Of a stretch of 64,000 nucleotides of DNA, positions 8,485-17,614 are shown piece after piece. This DNA comes from an uncultured Roseovarius sp. GTDB lineage: Bacteria > Pseudomonadota > Alphaproteobacteria > Rhodobacterales > Rhodobacteraceae. The position numbers and the translations under genes are program-made. Position 1 is the first letter of the stretch. Every line of letters begins with the position of its first letter. The stretch lies in the NCBI RefSeq assembly GCF_913057115.1, contig NZ_CAJXNN010000003.1, positions 95,737-159,736 on the forward strand, given 5' to 3'. The notes under the pieces are model-generated. The model did not search any database. It had not been told where the DNA came from and worked only from the letters and a program-made list of their open reading frames with translations.

Positions 8485-8640
8485 ATGGCCCTTCCCGCAG
8501 ATAAACCGCAACCCCAAGCCAAATTCGCCGACCAAATGGCCGATTGGTATGAAGTCTATTACACGCCGGAGCCGGCCAATTTGCCGACTGCGCCGGAACT
8601 TGGCGCGCTTGATCAGATGTTTGCCTATTACGACGCTTGA
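8485..8640 (+). CDS. Small conserved-looking hypothetical protein (51 aa)
   Basis: Open frame from ATG 8485 to TGA 8638-8640 giving 51 residues: an acidic, aromatic-rich peptide beginning MALPADKPQPQ, with WYEVYYTPEP in the middle and ending DQMFAYYDA. A GGAG ribosome-binding site lies at 8474-8477, 7 bases before the ATG. Composition (low Cys, Pro/Tyr-rich, GC-rich third positions) looks coding rather than random. It is downstream of the sdhB terminator, so it needs its own promoter, and its last 13 bases overlap the 3' end of the convergent EamA gene. No function recognised. Confidence 0.5.
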   Translation: MALPADKPQPQAKFADQMADWYEVYYTPEPANLPTAPELGALDQMFAYYDA

Positions 8641-9539
8641 TCCGCGCCCCTGTGGGCCTTTTCCCTGCGTTCGAAAAGGATCAGGCCCACACCGGCCAGT
8701 ACGATGGCCCCTCCGATCATGACTTGCAGGCTGAGGCTTTCGCCAAGGAAGATCGCGCCGCCGATCACGGTGAAGACCGGCAGGAGCAGCAGGAACGGGG
8801 CCACTTGGCTGACCGGGTTGCGCCGGACGAGGGTATACCAGAGGCCATAGCCAAAGGCTGTCATGACCAACCCTAGGTAAAGTACCGCCCCCCAGACCAC
8901 CCAATCGGCGCTTTGGATGGCGGCGAGGTGGTCGGTTTCCACGATTGCCGACATGACGAAGAGTTGCGGTGCCGCCATGATGGCGACCCAAGCGGTGACG
9001 GTGAGGCCGTCGATATCCTTGAGGTTTCGGATCATCGCTTGCCCCACGGCCCACGTGGCCGCGCCTGCGATGACCAGAAGGACCGAAGTGGAGGCCGCCG
9101 CGATGCTGGGTTCGCCGGAAATCTGGTAGACGCCGAAGAAGGCAAGTGCGATGCCCGCCCATTTGCGCCAACCGGGGCTTTCCTTGAGGGCGAGCGCCCC
9201 CAGAAGGGTGAGAAACGGGACTTCGAGCTGGACAATGAGGGCGGCGACGCCTGCATCCAACCCTTTGAGGCCCGTGTAGGTGAGGCTGTATTGCAGCGCG
9301 GCGGAGATGAACGCGATCAAGAACAGGCTGCGCAGGTGGGCCATGGGTGGTTTGACGAACCACACCAGCGCCAAGGCGGTGACGGTAAAGCGCAAGGCCA
9401 TCAGCAGGATTGGCGGGAAATGCGCAATTGCGGCCTTGGCAAAAACCAGACCCATCCCCCAAAGCAAAGCGACGGTGAGGCCCATGACAATGTCGATCGG
9501 GCCAAGCGTGGGGCGGGGAAGGGGTGTTGCGATACTCAT
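8628..9539 (-). CDS. EamA/DMT superfamily transporter
   Basis: 303 residues with about ten hydrophobic helices in two repeated halves, the EamA layout. The first half starts DIVMGLTVALLWGMGLVFAK and the second TSVLLVIAGAATWAVGQAM. The end VIGGAIFLGESLSLQVMIGG is the usual last-helix signature (P-x-x-x-x-x-GxxxLGE). Members are inner-membrane exporters or importers of metabolites such as amino acids; the substrate is not predictable here. ATG at 9539 (MSIATPL) is chosen; an upstream in-frame extension lacks support. Single gene, convergent with the 51-aa ORF. Confidence 0.88.
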   Translation of the reverse strand: MSIATPLPRPTLGPIDIVMGLTVALLWGMGLVFAKAAIAHFPPILLMALRFTVTALALVWFVKPPMAHLRSLFLIAFISAALQYSLTYTGLKGLDAGVAALIVQLEVPFLTLLGALALKESPGWRKWAGIALAFFGVYQISGEPSIAAASTSVLLVIAGAATWAVGQAMIRNLKDIDGLTVTAWVAIMAAPQLFVMSAIVETDHLAAIQSADWVVWGAVLYLGLVMTAFGYGLWYTLVRRNPVSQVAPFLLLLPVFTVIGGAIFLGESLSLQVMIGGAIVLAGVGLILFERREKAHRGADQAS

Positions 9540-9645
9540 GGTTTGAGACAACCATGCGGATGGCACGACAATCTGTCCTGTTCGCGACATGGGTGGTTTT
9601 GCGGGATGGCTATGCTAGGGATGGGGCATACGGCGGAGGCGAGTT

Positions 9646-9852
9646 TTGATAATTGTCGTGGGCCTGATTTTGGCCTTTATCCTGATCCTGATTTTTTCCA
9701 ACCGTCGCACGCGGGCCTGCCGCTGGCGCGAGGATCGGCGCGGCGATCGGGATGGGCAGCGCAAGTATCGCTGCATGGCCTGTGGGGCTGAGGCCTTTAC
9801 ATCCAATGGAAAACCGCCTTTGGATTGTCTGGCCAATCAACCCCGTTCATGA
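9646..9852 (+). CDS. Small membrane-anchored cysteine-rich protein, TTG start
   Basis: 68 residues. One N-terminal membrane helix (IIVVGLILAFILILIF) is followed by a basic cytoplasmic tail containing CRW..., CMACG and a last Cys near the end, a four-cysteine arrangement that could bind zinc like a ribbon (C-x19-C-x2-C-x14-C). The start is TTG 9646, chosen because GGAGGCGAG (9635-9643) is an excellent ribosome-binding site just before it and no ATG/GTG gives the helix. It ends 8 bases before the DUF1989 gene on the same strand, so the two are likely co-transcribed. Function unknown. Confidence 0.6.
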   Translation: MIIVVGLILAFILILIFSNRRTRACRWREDRRGDRDGQRKYRCMACGAEAFTSNGKPPLDCLANQPRS

Positions 9853-9860
9853 GGTGACCC

Positions 9861-10703
9861 ATGTCCCAGCCCGAAGATGCCGAGGCGCGCCGCGCGGTTC
9901 AGCCGGTGATTTGCTATCCGAATGAAACTTTGCCGGTGCCGGAGCTTGCGCTTTATGCAAAAGCGCGGGAGGGGGCTGAGAAGGTGGATGAGGTTTTGGT
10001 GCCAGCCCGTGATGCCGGGTGTTTTCGCGCCAAGGCGGGGCAGTTTTTCCGGATTTCCAGCGTGGATGGTCCGCAAGTGGGCGATTTGAACCTGTGGAAT
10101 GCCAATGACCTGAACGAGAGGTTTTATTCGGGTAAGTCCCGGGCCTTGCATGGCACGCATCTGACCACGGGGGAGCGGATGTGGTCATCCTTCCCTTATT
10201 TGCGGCCCATGGCGACAATCACCGAGGATACGCTTGGTTGGTACGGGATGGACCAATATGGCGGGTCGGTGCATGACGTGATCGGGACGCGCTGTGATCC
10301 TTATACGGGCAACCTTTTGTCAGGGTCGCAGTACCATCATTGTTGCCATTCCAACCTGACGCGGGCCTTGGCGGATGAACTGGGTGTGAGCTTGGCCGAG
10401 GCGGAGCCGCATGTGCATGATGTGCTGAATGTCTTTATGTGCACCGGGTTTACCCGCGATACCGGACAATATTTCATGAAGGCCAGCCCGGTGCGGCCCG
10501 GGGATTACCTTGAGTTTTTTGCCGAGATTGACGTTTTGGGCGCGCTGAGCGCCTGCCCCGGTGGCGATTGTTCGGCGGAACATTCCAGCGATACGGCGGC
10601 CTGTTATCCGTTGTTGGTGGAGGTGTTCGCGCCACAGGAAGGTGCGCTGGGCGATTGGCAAAGCCCGCCCGTGAACGGCTATGACCGGAGCCACGGGCGG
10701 TAA
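9861..10703 (+). CDS. DUF1989 / urea carboxylase-associated family protein
   Basis: 280 residues with the DUF1989 (urea carboxylase-associated) pattern: KAGQFFRISSVDGPQVGDLNLWNANDL near residues 60-85, GTRCDPYT, and a Cys/His-rich YHHCCHSNL that probably binds a metal. The C-terminal ECF-type strands end in a short PPVNGYDRSHGR tail. Some members accompany urea amidolyase or guanidine-degradation genes, but none is next to this copy, so its substrate is open. GAGGTGA precedes the ATG. It meets panC tail-to-tail with 3 bases between. Confidence 0.8.
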   Translation: MSQPEDAEARRAVQPVICYPNETLPVPELALYAKAREGAEKVDEVLVPARDAGCFRAKAGQFFRISSVDGPQVGDLNLWNANDLNERFYSGKSRALHGTHLTTGERMWSSFPYLRPMATITEDTLGWYGMDQYGGSVHDVIGTRCDPYTGNLLSGSQYHHCCHSNLTRALADELGVSLAEAEPHVHDVLNVFMCTGFTRDTGQYFMKASPVRPGDYLEFFAEIDVLGALSACPGGDCSAEHSSDTAACYPLLVEVFAPQEGALGDWQSPPVNGYDRSHGR

Positions 10704-10706
10704 GGG

Positions 10707-11555
10707 TTAGTCACCAATCGCGATGTTGTCGATCAGGCGGACGCCTGCCAGATGCGCGGCGGCAAAGAGGCGCGCGGGGCGGTTGGGCGCGTCAAGGTGC
10801 GAAAGGTCATCCTGTGCGCGCATTTCAAGGTATTCGACCTTGGTGAAGCCCGCGGTTTCCAACCGTTTGATGGCGGTTTCCTGAAGCGGGGCAAACTCCT
10901 GACCACAGGCCACGCCTTCGGCGAGGGCCTCCATTTCCTCGAAGAGCCGCGGGGCGGTGACGCGGGCGCGGTCGGAGAGCAGAAGGTTGCGTGAGGACAT
11001 CGCCAGACCGTCAATTTCGCGGATGGTGGGGCAGCCGTGGACGGTGATGGGAATATCCAGATCGCGGGCCATGCGGCGGACCACAAGCAATTGCTGAAAG
11101 TCTTTTTCGCCAAAGAAGGCATCGCTGGCCATGGTTTGCAGGAACAGCTTGGTCACGACGGTCGCTACGCCATCGAAATGGCCGGGGCGGTGTGCGCCTT
11201 CCATCACATCGGTCAGGCCCTCAACCGAAACGGTGGTGGCGAAGCGGTCGGGGTACATTTCATCGCCGCCGGGCACATAGACCGCATCGACATTGAAGCG
11301 CGCCAGTTTGCGCGCGTCTTCCTCTTCGGTGCGGGGGTAGTTCTCAAGGTCGGCGGGGTTGTTGAACTGTTTGGGGTTCACGAAGATCGTGACGATCACC
11401 CGGTCGCAGGTGTCCTTGGCAGCCTGCACAAGGGACAGATGCCCATCGTGCAGCGCGCCCATGGTGGGGACGACACCAATTCTTTCGCCCGCGCGCATCC
11501 ACCCGGTGGTCTGTGCGCGGAGCTCGGACAGGGTGCGAATGATGGGCGGGGTCAT
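10707..11555 (-). CDS. panC: Pantoate--beta-alanine ligase (pantothenate synthetase)
   Basis: 282 residues. It joins pantoate and beta-alanine with ATP in vitamin B5 synthesis. Class I nucleotidyl-transferase motifs are clear: [13 protein letters not shown] (the HxGH-type motif) near residue 30, FGEKDFQQL near residue 145, and SSRNLLLS near residue 187, the KMSKS-like equivalent. It overlaps the upstream panB by 4 bases (ATGA at 11552-11555), indicating translational coupling. Intact and of normal length. Confidence 0.96.
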   Translation of the reverse strand: MTPPIIRTLSELRAQTTGWMRAGERIGVVPTMGALHDGHLSLVQAAKDTCDRVIVTIFVNPKQFNNPADLENYPRTEEEDARKLARFNVDAVYVPGGDEMYPDRFATTVSVEGLTDVMEGAHRPGHFDGVATVVTKLFLQTMASDAFFGEKDFQQLLVVRRMARDLDIPITVHGCPTIREIDGLAMSSRNLLLSDRARVTAPRLFEEMEALAEGVACGQEFAPLQETAIKRLETAGFTKVEYLEMRAQDDLSHLDAPNRPARLFAAAHLAGVRLIDNIAIGD

Positions 11556-12379
11556 TTGCCGGGTGCCTTGTCAGCGAAGGTATGTTCGGGGGCGGGGAAG
11601 CTGCGTGCGCGGACCTCATCGGCATAGGCGCGGATCGCGGCCTCGCCATCCTCGCCCAAGCTGCCGTAGCGTTTGACGAATTTGGGTTTGAAGGCGGTGA
11701 AGAGGCCCAGCATGTCATCGACCACAAGGATTTGCCCGTCGCATCCGGCAGAGGCCCCGATGCCGATGGTGGGAATGGCAATCTCGGCGGTGATGTCATC
11801 GGCGAGCTTGGCGGGGACTTTTTCAAGCACGACGCTGAACGCTCCAGCCTCGGCCACGGCACGGGCATCGGCCTTGAGGGCTTCGGCCTGATCATCGCGG
11901 CCCTGCACCTTGTAGCCGCCAAGCGTGTTGATGGATTGCGGGGTCAGGCCGATATGGGCCATGACCGGCACGCCGCGCTTGACCAGAAAGCCGATGGTGT
12001 CGGCCATATGCGCCCCACCTTCGAGTTTCACCGCGACAGCCCCGGTTTCGCGCATCAGGCGGGCGGCGTTGCGGAAGGCCTGTTCGGGGCTTTCTTCGTA
12101 GGAGCCGAAGGGCATGTCGATCACCAGCATGGTTTTGGTAAGGCCCCGCGCCACGGCTTGGCCGTGCATGATCATCATTTCCATGGTGACGCCTAAGGTC
12201 GAGGGCATGCCATGCAGGACCATGCCGACGGAATCGCCGACCAAGGCAAAGTCGCACACGCCGTCCATCATGCGCGCCATGGGGGTGGTATAGGCCGTCA
12301 GGCTGACGATGGGCGTGCTGCCTTTCATGGCCCGGATATCATCGGGAAGGGGGGCGGTTTTGCGGGCGGTTGCACTCAT
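11552..12379 (-). CDS. panB: 3-methyl-2-oxobutanoate hydroxymethyltransferase
   Basis: 275 residues. It transfers a hydroxymethyl group from methylenetetrahydrofolate to 2-oxoisovalerate to make ketopantoate. Family motifs: [27 protein letters not shown] (metal Asp), MPFGSYE, VKLEGG (catalytic Lys/Glu region) and [14 protein letters not shown]. The start at 12379 (MSATARK) is preferred; the frame stays open 35 codons upstream but has no homology-like sequence. First gene of panBC, divergent from the peptide-binding protein gene. Confidence 0.96.
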   Translation of the reverse strand: MSATARKTAPLPDDIRAMKGSTPIVSLTAYTTPMARMMDGVCDFALVGDSVGMVLHGMPSTLGVTMEMMIMHGQAVARGLTKTMLVIDMPFGSYEESPEQAFRNAARLMRETGAVAVKLEGGAHMADTIGFLVKRGVPVMAHIGLTPQSINTLGGYKVQGRDDQAEALKADARAVAEAGAFSVVLEKVPAKLADDITAEIAIPTIGIGASAGCDGQILVVDDMLGLFTAFKPKFVKRYGSLGEDGEAAIRAYADEVRARSFPAPEHTFADKAPGK

Positions 12380-12536
12380 TTTAGTCACCGGGGATTGCTG
12401 CGTTGCGGCGCTGAATAGCAATTCCCAAGGCCAAAAGCCAATAAATCTATTGTCGCGCGTGACTTGATTACGCTGCGAAATCATCCGAGACTTGTTCGCA
12501 AAGCGCCTGAACGGCGGGCAGAGAAGGAGATGAGGG

Positions 12537-14009
12537 ATGAAACGCTTGGCACTTGCCGCACTGACATGTGTAGCGACACTTGGGGCGGCTTCCGCCCATG
12601 CTCAAGGCGATATTGTTGTCGGGCTTAATTTGGAGCCGCCGCACCTTGACCCGACCAGCGCGGCCGCCGGTGCGATTGACCAAGTGCTTTACGCGAATGT
12701 TTTCGAGGGACTCACCCGGTTTGGCCCGGATGGATCGGTGAATGCGGGCCTTGCCAAACGGTGGGAGATTTCCGAGGACGGGTTGCAATATACCTTCTAT
12801 TTGCAACCCGGTGTGACTTTCCATGATGGCACGAGTTTCACCGCAGAAGACGTGAAATTCAGCCTTGACCGGGCACGTGCCGAGGATAGCCAGAATGCGC
12901 AAAAGGCCTTGTTCGAAGGCATCGACAGCGTTGAGGTCGTGGATGACTTGACCGTGCGTGTCACTTTGAAAGCCCCGGATGGGAATTTCCTGTTCAACAT
13001 GGCCTGGGGTGATGCGGTGATCGTGGCCCCCGAAAGCATTGACGGTATCAAGCAGACTCCGATTGGCACGGGGGCCTTTGTCTTTGAAAACTGGGTGCAG
13101 GGGGATCGCATTACCCTGACCAAAAATGACGCCTACTGGGGGGCCAAGGCGAAGCTGGATCAGGCGACCTTCAAGTTCATCAGTGATCCAACCGCGGCCT
13201 TTGCGTCGGTGATGGCCGAGGATGTGGATGCGTTTCCCGGGTTTCCTGCACCTGAAAACCTGCCGCAATTCGAGGCTGATCCACGGTTTCAGGTGCTTGT
13301 CGGCTCGACCGAGGGTGAAACCATCCTGAGCACGAACAACAAACTACCACCGCTGGACAATCCCAAGGTACGCCGCGCCATCGCCCATGCGATTGATCGC
13401 AAGGCGATCATCGACGGGGCGATGTTTGGGCTTGGCACGCCGATTGGTACGCATTTTGCGCCGCATAATCCGGATTACGTGGATCTGAAGCATTTGTCGG
13501 CTTATGACCCCGAGCTTGCGCGCCAATTGCTGGCCGAGGCGGGCTTTGCCGATGGCTTTACCACCACGTTGAAACTGCCGCCGCCGTCTTATGCGCGCCG
13601 GGGTGGCGAGATTATCGCCGCGCAATTGCGGGCCGTCGGGATCGAAACCGAGATCACCAATCTGGAATGGGCGCAGTGGTTGGAACAGGTGTTCAAGGGC
13701 AAGGATTACGGCCTGACCATCGTCAGCCACACCGAGCCGTTCGACATCGGCATCTATGCGCGGCCCGATTATTATTTCCAGTATGACAGCCCTGCCTTTC
13801 AGGAGTTGAACGCAACACTAGGGGCGGAGGCCGATCGGGTGAAACGCTCGGAGCTCTTGGAACAGATGCAGACGATGATCGCTGAGGATTATGTGAATGG
13901 CTACCTGTTCCAACTGGCGACGCCGACGGTCGCCAATGCGCGGTTGCGCGGGCTTTGGGAGGATGCGCCAACGCAAGCGACCGATTTGACCAAGGTTTAT
14001 TGGGAATAA
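12537..14009 (+). CDS. Peptide/nickel-type ABC transporter substrate-binding protein (family 5), solitary
   Basis: 490 residues with a Sec signal peptide ([22 protein letters not shown]). The mature protein has SBP_bac_5 features: [21 protein letters not shown] at the start, [22 protein letters not shown] around residues 83-105, and [22 protein letters not shown] near 265. It binds oligopeptides or other small ligands in the periplasm for a permease. No permease or ATPase gene is adjacent. A dppB-dppC-dppDF set lacking a binding protein is 37 kb away in this window and might be its partner. Strong AGAAGGAG site. Confidence 0.9.
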   Translation: MKRLALAALTCVATLGAASAHAQGDIVVGLNLEPPHLDPTSAAAGAIDQVLYANVFEGLTRFGPDGSVNAGLAKRWEISEDGLQYTFYLQPGVTFHDGTSFTAEDVKFSLDRARAEDSQNAQKALFEGIDSVEVVDDLTVRVTLKAPDGNFLFNMAWGDAVIVAPESIDGIKQTPIGTGAFVFENWVQGDRITLTKNDAYWGAKAKLDQATFKFISDPTAAFASVMAEDVDAFPGFPAPENLPQFEADPRFQVLVGSTEGETILSTNNKLPPLDNPKVRRAIAHAIDRKAIIDGAMFGLGTPIGTHFAPHNPDYVDLKHLSAYDPELARQLLAEAGFADGFTTTLKLPPPSYARRGGEIIAAQLRAVGIETEITNLEWAQWLEQVFKGKDYGLTIVSHTEPFDIGIYARPDYYFQYDSPAFQELNATLGAEADRVKRSELLEQMQTMIAEDYVNGYLFQLATPTVANARLRGLWEDAPTQATDLTKVYWE

Positions 14010-14012
14010 CCG

Positions 14013-14507
14013 CTATTCGGTGAGTTCCCGAGGGATCACGAAGGCCAGCGGCGCGCCGCTGGCCTGTGTCATGTCGGACCAGTTGTCCACGTCGAAGTCG
14101 ACCACCAGTGTCGCGCAGGTCGGGTAATCGGCAAAGCGCGGATGGTCGGGGGCATGGCTTACGAGATTTTCGGCAAAGCCCGCGATGCCGGGATTATGCC
14201 CCAGCATGAGAACGCAAGCGCCTTTGGCACGGTTGAGTTCCTTGAACATGGTTGCCGGGCTGGCGTGATAGAGGCTGTCAAGAAAGCGCGTTGGCGCGTC
14301 GAGCTTCAGGCGGTCGAGTGTTTCGCGGGTGCGTGCCGAGGAGGAGCAGAGCACTTCGTCGGGCAGATAGCCGTGGTCGCGAAGCCAATCCCCCAGTGCC
14401 TTGGCTGAGCGGCGGCCCCGCCCGTTCAGGGGGCGGGCGTGATCGGGTAGAGCGGGGTCGCCCCAGCTTGATTTCGCGTGGCGCATCAGAATCAGGCGTC
14501 GGGTCAT
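14013..14507 (-). CDS. SixA-like histidine phosphatase
   Basis: 164 residues of the histidine phosphatase superfamily. RHAKSSWG near residue 8 holds the nucleophilic His of the RH motif; SSSARTRETL near residue 60 and LGHNPG near residue 103 complete the site. Short members of this type resemble SixA, a phosphohistidine phosphatase acting on phosphotransfer domains. The real target here is unknown. ATG 14507 overlaps the upstream ferredoxin-like gene by 4 bases. It ends 3 bases from the convergent binding-protein gene. Confidence 0.88.
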   Translation of the reverse strand: MTRRLILMRHAKSSWGDPALPDHARPLNGRGRRSAKALGDWLRDHGYLPDEVLCSSSARTRETLDRLKLDAPTRFLDSLYHASPATMFKELNRAKGACVLMLGHNPGIAGFAENLVSHAPDHPRFADYPTCATLVVDFDVDNWSDMTQASGAPLAFVIPRELTE

Positions 14508-15136
14508 TTGAAGGCCCTCATGTGAAAGGCGGATTGGTCTTCGCTGCGCCCGTGCGCTTGGCTGACGGGGCAGGCGCGGCGCACGGCGCAGCCACGCGTC
14601 AGGCAATCATTGCCTGCGCGGTCGAGATCGGTCTTGCAGGCGGCGACATCATAGCCTTTCGGTGTCAGTGCGTCGACCGGGCAGGCGGACAGGCAGGGCC
14701 GGTCTGCACAGGTTTGGCACGGGTTGGGCGGCGGCTTGGGCAGCTTGATATCTTGGGTGAAACCGAGTGCGCCGCGGTAAGACACCATCAAACCGGCGTC
14801 GTCATGCACAAGAAGGCCAACCTGTGAGATATGCGCGCGGCCGCTATCGACAGCCCATTGCAGGAAAGGTTGCCACGGCGGGCCGCCAAAGGGGAAAAAG
14901 GCCCGCGCACCCAAGGTTTGAGCCACTTGGGTGATAACGCGCGATGACCAGCGATCCAGCGGGTCGGCGCTGCGGTCCCTGGATTCGGGCGAGGTGGTGA
15001 AGTGCGGCCAGAAACCGGGGGTTTTGGGCCCCAGCAAGAGCAGGGTCTTTAGCCCTTCTGGAAGGCCTGTTTTGACCCCGCCAAAGACCGTGAGGTGATG
15101 CGGCTTGAGCGCCCGTTCTATTTCATCCAGCGTCAT
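14504..15136 (-). CDS. 4Fe-4S ferredoxin-type protein (QueG-like C-terminal region)
   Basis: 210 residues. The C-terminal third has two cysteine clusters: CQTCADRPCLSACPVDAL, then CKTDL, CLTRGC and RRACPVS. These can bind two [4Fe-4S] clusters in an arrangement I associate with epoxyqueuosine reductase QueG and related reductases. The N-terminal part (about 130 residues) contains FFPFGGPPWQPFLQWA and shows no cobalamin domain I can name, so this is not a full QueG. It sits in a chain of 4-base overlaps between a sterol-desaturase-type hydroxylase and the SixA-like gene; an electron-transfer role for the hydroxylase is possible but unproven. Confidence 0.75.
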   Translation of the reverse strand: MTLDEIERALKPHHLTVFGGVKTGLPEGLKTLLLLGPKTPGFWPHFTTSPESRDRSADPLDRWSSRVITQVAQTLGARAFFPFGGPPWQPFLQWAVDSGRAHISQVGLLVHDDAGLMVSYRGALGFTQDIKLPKPPPNPCQTCADRPCLSACPVDALTPKGYDVAACKTDLDRAGNDCLTRGCAVRRACPVSQAHGRSEDQSAFHMRAFK

Positions 15137-15927
15137 TTACGGCGAAAGGGCAGGCCGAGGGACCAGCCGAGTTTGGAGGGGTTATCATCCTGCCATTCAA
15201 GCCCCACGGTCATGTCGTCATGGCCTGCCTCGGGCTGTGGGATGTAGGTTCGAAACATCCTGTCCCAGATCGACAGGGAAAAGCCATAGTTGCTGTCATG
15301 TTCGTGCCTGTGGATCGAGTGGTGAACCCGATGCATGTCGGGGGTGACAAGGACCTGCCGCACGATGGCATCCAGCCAGAGGGGCAAGCGGATGTTGGCG
15401 TGGTTGAACATGGCCGTGCCGTTGAGGATGATCTCAAACAGCACGATGCCGATGGCGGGCGGGCCCAGAAGGTAAACAAGCCCGATCTTGAGCAGCATCG
15501 ACAGGGCAATTTCCACCGGATGAAAGCGAATGGCGGTGGTGACGTCCATATCGCGGTCGGCGTGGTGGACGCGGTGAATGCGCCAGAGGATCGGCACCTT
15601 GTGGGTGATCAGGTGCTGCGCCCAGATCGCGAAATCGAAGATCAGGACGGTGGCGATGACCTTTGCCCACATCGGCGCGTCGATGGATTGCATTGCGCCC
15701 CAGCCATTGGCCTGCGCATCAAGGGCTGCGCCCACCGCGAGAAGGGGCAGGGCGAGGGCCAGGAGGCGCAACGTGAGCGTATCGAGGATGACAATGCCCC
15801 AATTGGTCACCCAACGGCGGCTGCGCGGCTGGCTGCGGGGGCGGCGTGGTGCAAAGGCCTCGATCGCTGCGAACAGTGTGAAGAGGCCCAGAAAGACGCT
15901 CAGACGAATGATGGCTTCGTTTTCCAT
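15133..15927 (-). CDS. Sterol desaturase/fatty acid hydroxylase family di-iron membrane protein
   Basis: 264 residues, about four to five membrane helices. The eight-histidine di-iron motifs are intact: HLITH (105-109), HRVHH (118-122) with a following FHPVE, FNHANIRLP (around 176) and HRVHHSIHRHEH (199-210). Enzymes of this superfamily hydroxylate or desaturate lipids, for example carotenoids, ornithine lipids or alkylglycerols. The substrate cannot be assigned here. Start at 15927 (MENEAI) is preferred to an upstream ATG because the extension lacks hydrophobic homology. It overlaps the ferredoxin-like gene by 4 bases. Confidence 0.88.
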   Translation of the reverse strand: MENEAIIRLSVFLGLFTLFAAIEAFAPRRPRSQPRSRRWVTNWGIVILDTLTLRLLALALPLLAVGAALDAQANGWGAMQSIDAPMWAKVIATVLIFDFAIWAQHLITHKVPILWRIHRVHHADRDMDVTTAIRFHPVEIALSMLLKIGLVYLLGPPAIGIVLFEIILNGTAMFNHANIRLPLWLDAIVRQVLVTPDMHRVHHSIHRHEHDSNYGFSLSIWDRMFRTYIPQPEAGHDDMTVGLEWQDDNPSKLGWSLGLPFRRK

Positions 15928-15999
15928 GGCATGCAAACTATGCCAAACGTGGCGCGGCGCAAGCGGGATGCAGCCCAATGACGCAAGCGTGAAACGGGG

Positions 16000-16863
16000 T
16001 TAGCTTTTGCGAATGATCGACCCGGCGCCGTGATCCGTGAACAATTCCAAAAGACAGGCGTTCGGTGCGCGGCCGTCAAGGATAACGGCGGCACGCACAC
16101 CGCCGTCGATGGCGGCAAGGCAGGTTTCGGTTTTGGGAATCATGCCACCGGCGATGATGCCTTGGGTGGTCATGTCGCGAATTTGTTCGGCGGTCAGTTC
16201 GGTAACGACCTCGCCGCTGGTATCACGGACTCCGTCGATATCGGTCAAAAGCAAGAGCCGGTCGGCCTTGAGGGCAGCAGCGATGGCCCCGGCGGCGGTG
16301 TCGCCGTTGACGTTGAAGGTTTCTCCATGCCGTCCGGCCCCCAAGGGTGCGATCACTGGAATCGTATCGTCTCTAAAAAGCGTGTGCAAAAGGCTGGGGT
16401 CCAATTCGGTGGGCGTGCCGACAAGACCGAGCGCGGGATCGGCTGCGTCACAGGTCATGAGATTGGCATCCTTGCCGGATAGCCCGACCGCCTTGCCGCC
16501 CTGGGCATTTATCGCCTGGACGATACGTTTGTTGACCCGCCCGGAAAGGACCATTTCCACGACTTCCATCGTCGCCTCGTCGGTGACGCGTTTGCCGCCC
16601 ACGAAATCCGATTTGATGGCGAGTTTGTCGAGCATCTGGTTGATCATCGGGCCGCCGCCATGGACGATCACCGGGTTCACGCCCACCTGACGCATCAACA
16701 CGACGTCGCGGGCGAAGCTGTCCATGGCCTCGTCGCTACCCATGGCGTGGCCACCCAGTTTGATGACGACAATCGCCCCATCATAGCGTTGCAGGTAGGG
16801 CAAGGCTTCGGACAGGGTGCGGGCCGTGGCGATCCAATCGCGGTTCATATCTCTTTTCTTCAT
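16000..16863 (-). CDS. argB: Acetylglutamate kinase
   Basis: 287 residues. It phosphorylates N-acetylglutamate, the second step of arginine synthesis. Amino-acid kinase motifs: [10 protein letters not shown] near residue 32, VHGGGPMI near residue 69, the substrate loop near GKDANLM, and [12 protein letters not shown] near residue 190. ATG 16863 ([10 protein letters not shown]) has a GAGGG site upstream; MNRDW 5 codons on is an alternative. The protein is of normal length. In many Rhodobacterales I remember argB directly after engB; here the two are nearly 19 kb apart on the same strand. Confidence 0.96.
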   Translation of the reverse strand: MKKRDMNRDWIATARTLSEALPYLQRYDGAIVVIKLGGHAMGSDEAMDSFARDVVLMRQVGVNPVIVHGGGPMINQMLDKLAIKSDFVGGKRVTDEATMEVVEMVLSGRVNKRIVQAINAQGGKAVGLSGKDANLMTCDAADPALGLVGTPTELDPSLLHTLFRDDTIPVIAPLGAGRHGETFNVNGDTAAGAIAAALKADRLLLLTDIDGVRDTSGEVVTELTAEQIRDMTTQGIIAGGMIPKTETCLAAIDGGVRAAVILDGRAPNACLLELFTDHGAGSIIRKS

Positions 16864-16918
16864 CGGTGATCCCTCGTTGGGCGGTGTTATCCCCGGATGG
16901 GCCGCTGTCTGCAAGGGG

Positions 16919-17614
16919 TCAGACACCGATGTAGCGATCGACAATGGAATGGTCGGCGCGCAGCTCTTCGGCATCCATTGTCGCGCCGTTGCGGCCGTTC
17001 TCGATGAAGGCCACCCGATCGGCCAATTCCAGAACGGCATCCACACGTTGTTCGACAAGCAGGATCGCCACCCCGGCGCTTCGCATTCTGTCAATGACCT
17101 GGCGGATGGCCTCGATCATCGAGGGTTGCAAGCCCTCGGTGGGTTCGTCCAGCAATAGCGCCTTGGGTTTGAGGCAAAGAGCGCGTGCCGTGGCGAGCAT
17201 TTGTTGTTCCCCGCCCGAGAGGGTTTCGGCGCGTTGGTTCATACGTTCGCGCAGACGCGGGAAAAGCTCCAATACCTCGTCAAGAGTGTCCTTGCCATGG
17301 TTGCGGGTGCGCAGGCCTATTTCAAGGTTCTGGGCCACGGTCAGCCCGGTGAACAAGCGGCGCCCTTGGGGGATATAGGCAATGCCGGCTCGGGGAATTT
17401 CATGGGCTGGCCGGCTGCTGATGTCCTCTCCTTCGAGGCGTATGCTGCCGGACATGAGCGGCAAAAGGCCCATGATCGTTTGCATGGTCGTCGTTTTGCC
17501 CGCGCCGTTACGCCCCAGCAGGCAGAGAATTTCGCCAGATGCCACGCGCAGTGAAAAGTCCCTGAGGACCTGGGCCTTGCCGTAGCCTGAGTTTATGCGG
17601 TCAAGTTCCAGCAT
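16919..17614 (-). CDS. livF: Branched-chain-amino-acid-type ABC transporter ATP-binding protein LivF
   Basis: 231 residues, a short LivF-type ATPase. Walker [10 protein letters not shown] near residue 34, signature LSGGEQQML near 138, Walker [11 protein letters not shown] near 158, and a switch His replaced by Gln in LLVEQRVD, which is usual in LivF. It abuts livG (shared base 17614), completing livHMGF. The four-gene order and sizes are classic for the HAAT transporter family. The imported compound is unknown; neighbouring hyuAB suggests a cyclic amide or its precursor rather than plain leucine. Confidence 0.92.
   Translation of the reverse strand: MLELDRINSGYGKAQVLRDFSLRVASGEILCLLGRNGAGKTTTMQTIMGLLPLMSGSIRLEGEDISSRPAHEIPRAGIAYIPQGRRLFTGLTVAQNLEIGLRTRNHGKDTLDEVLELFPRLRERMNQRAETLSGGEQQMLATARALCLKPKALLLDEPTEGLQPSMIEAIRQVIDRMRSAGVAILLVEQRVDAVLELADRVAFIENGRNGATMDAEELRADHSIVDRYIGV

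Noticed and set aside
14504..15136. Full-length epoxyqueuosine reductase QueG
   Set aside because: Only the iron-sulfur region is QueG-like; the protein is about 210 residues and lacks the cobalamin-binding domains of QueG.
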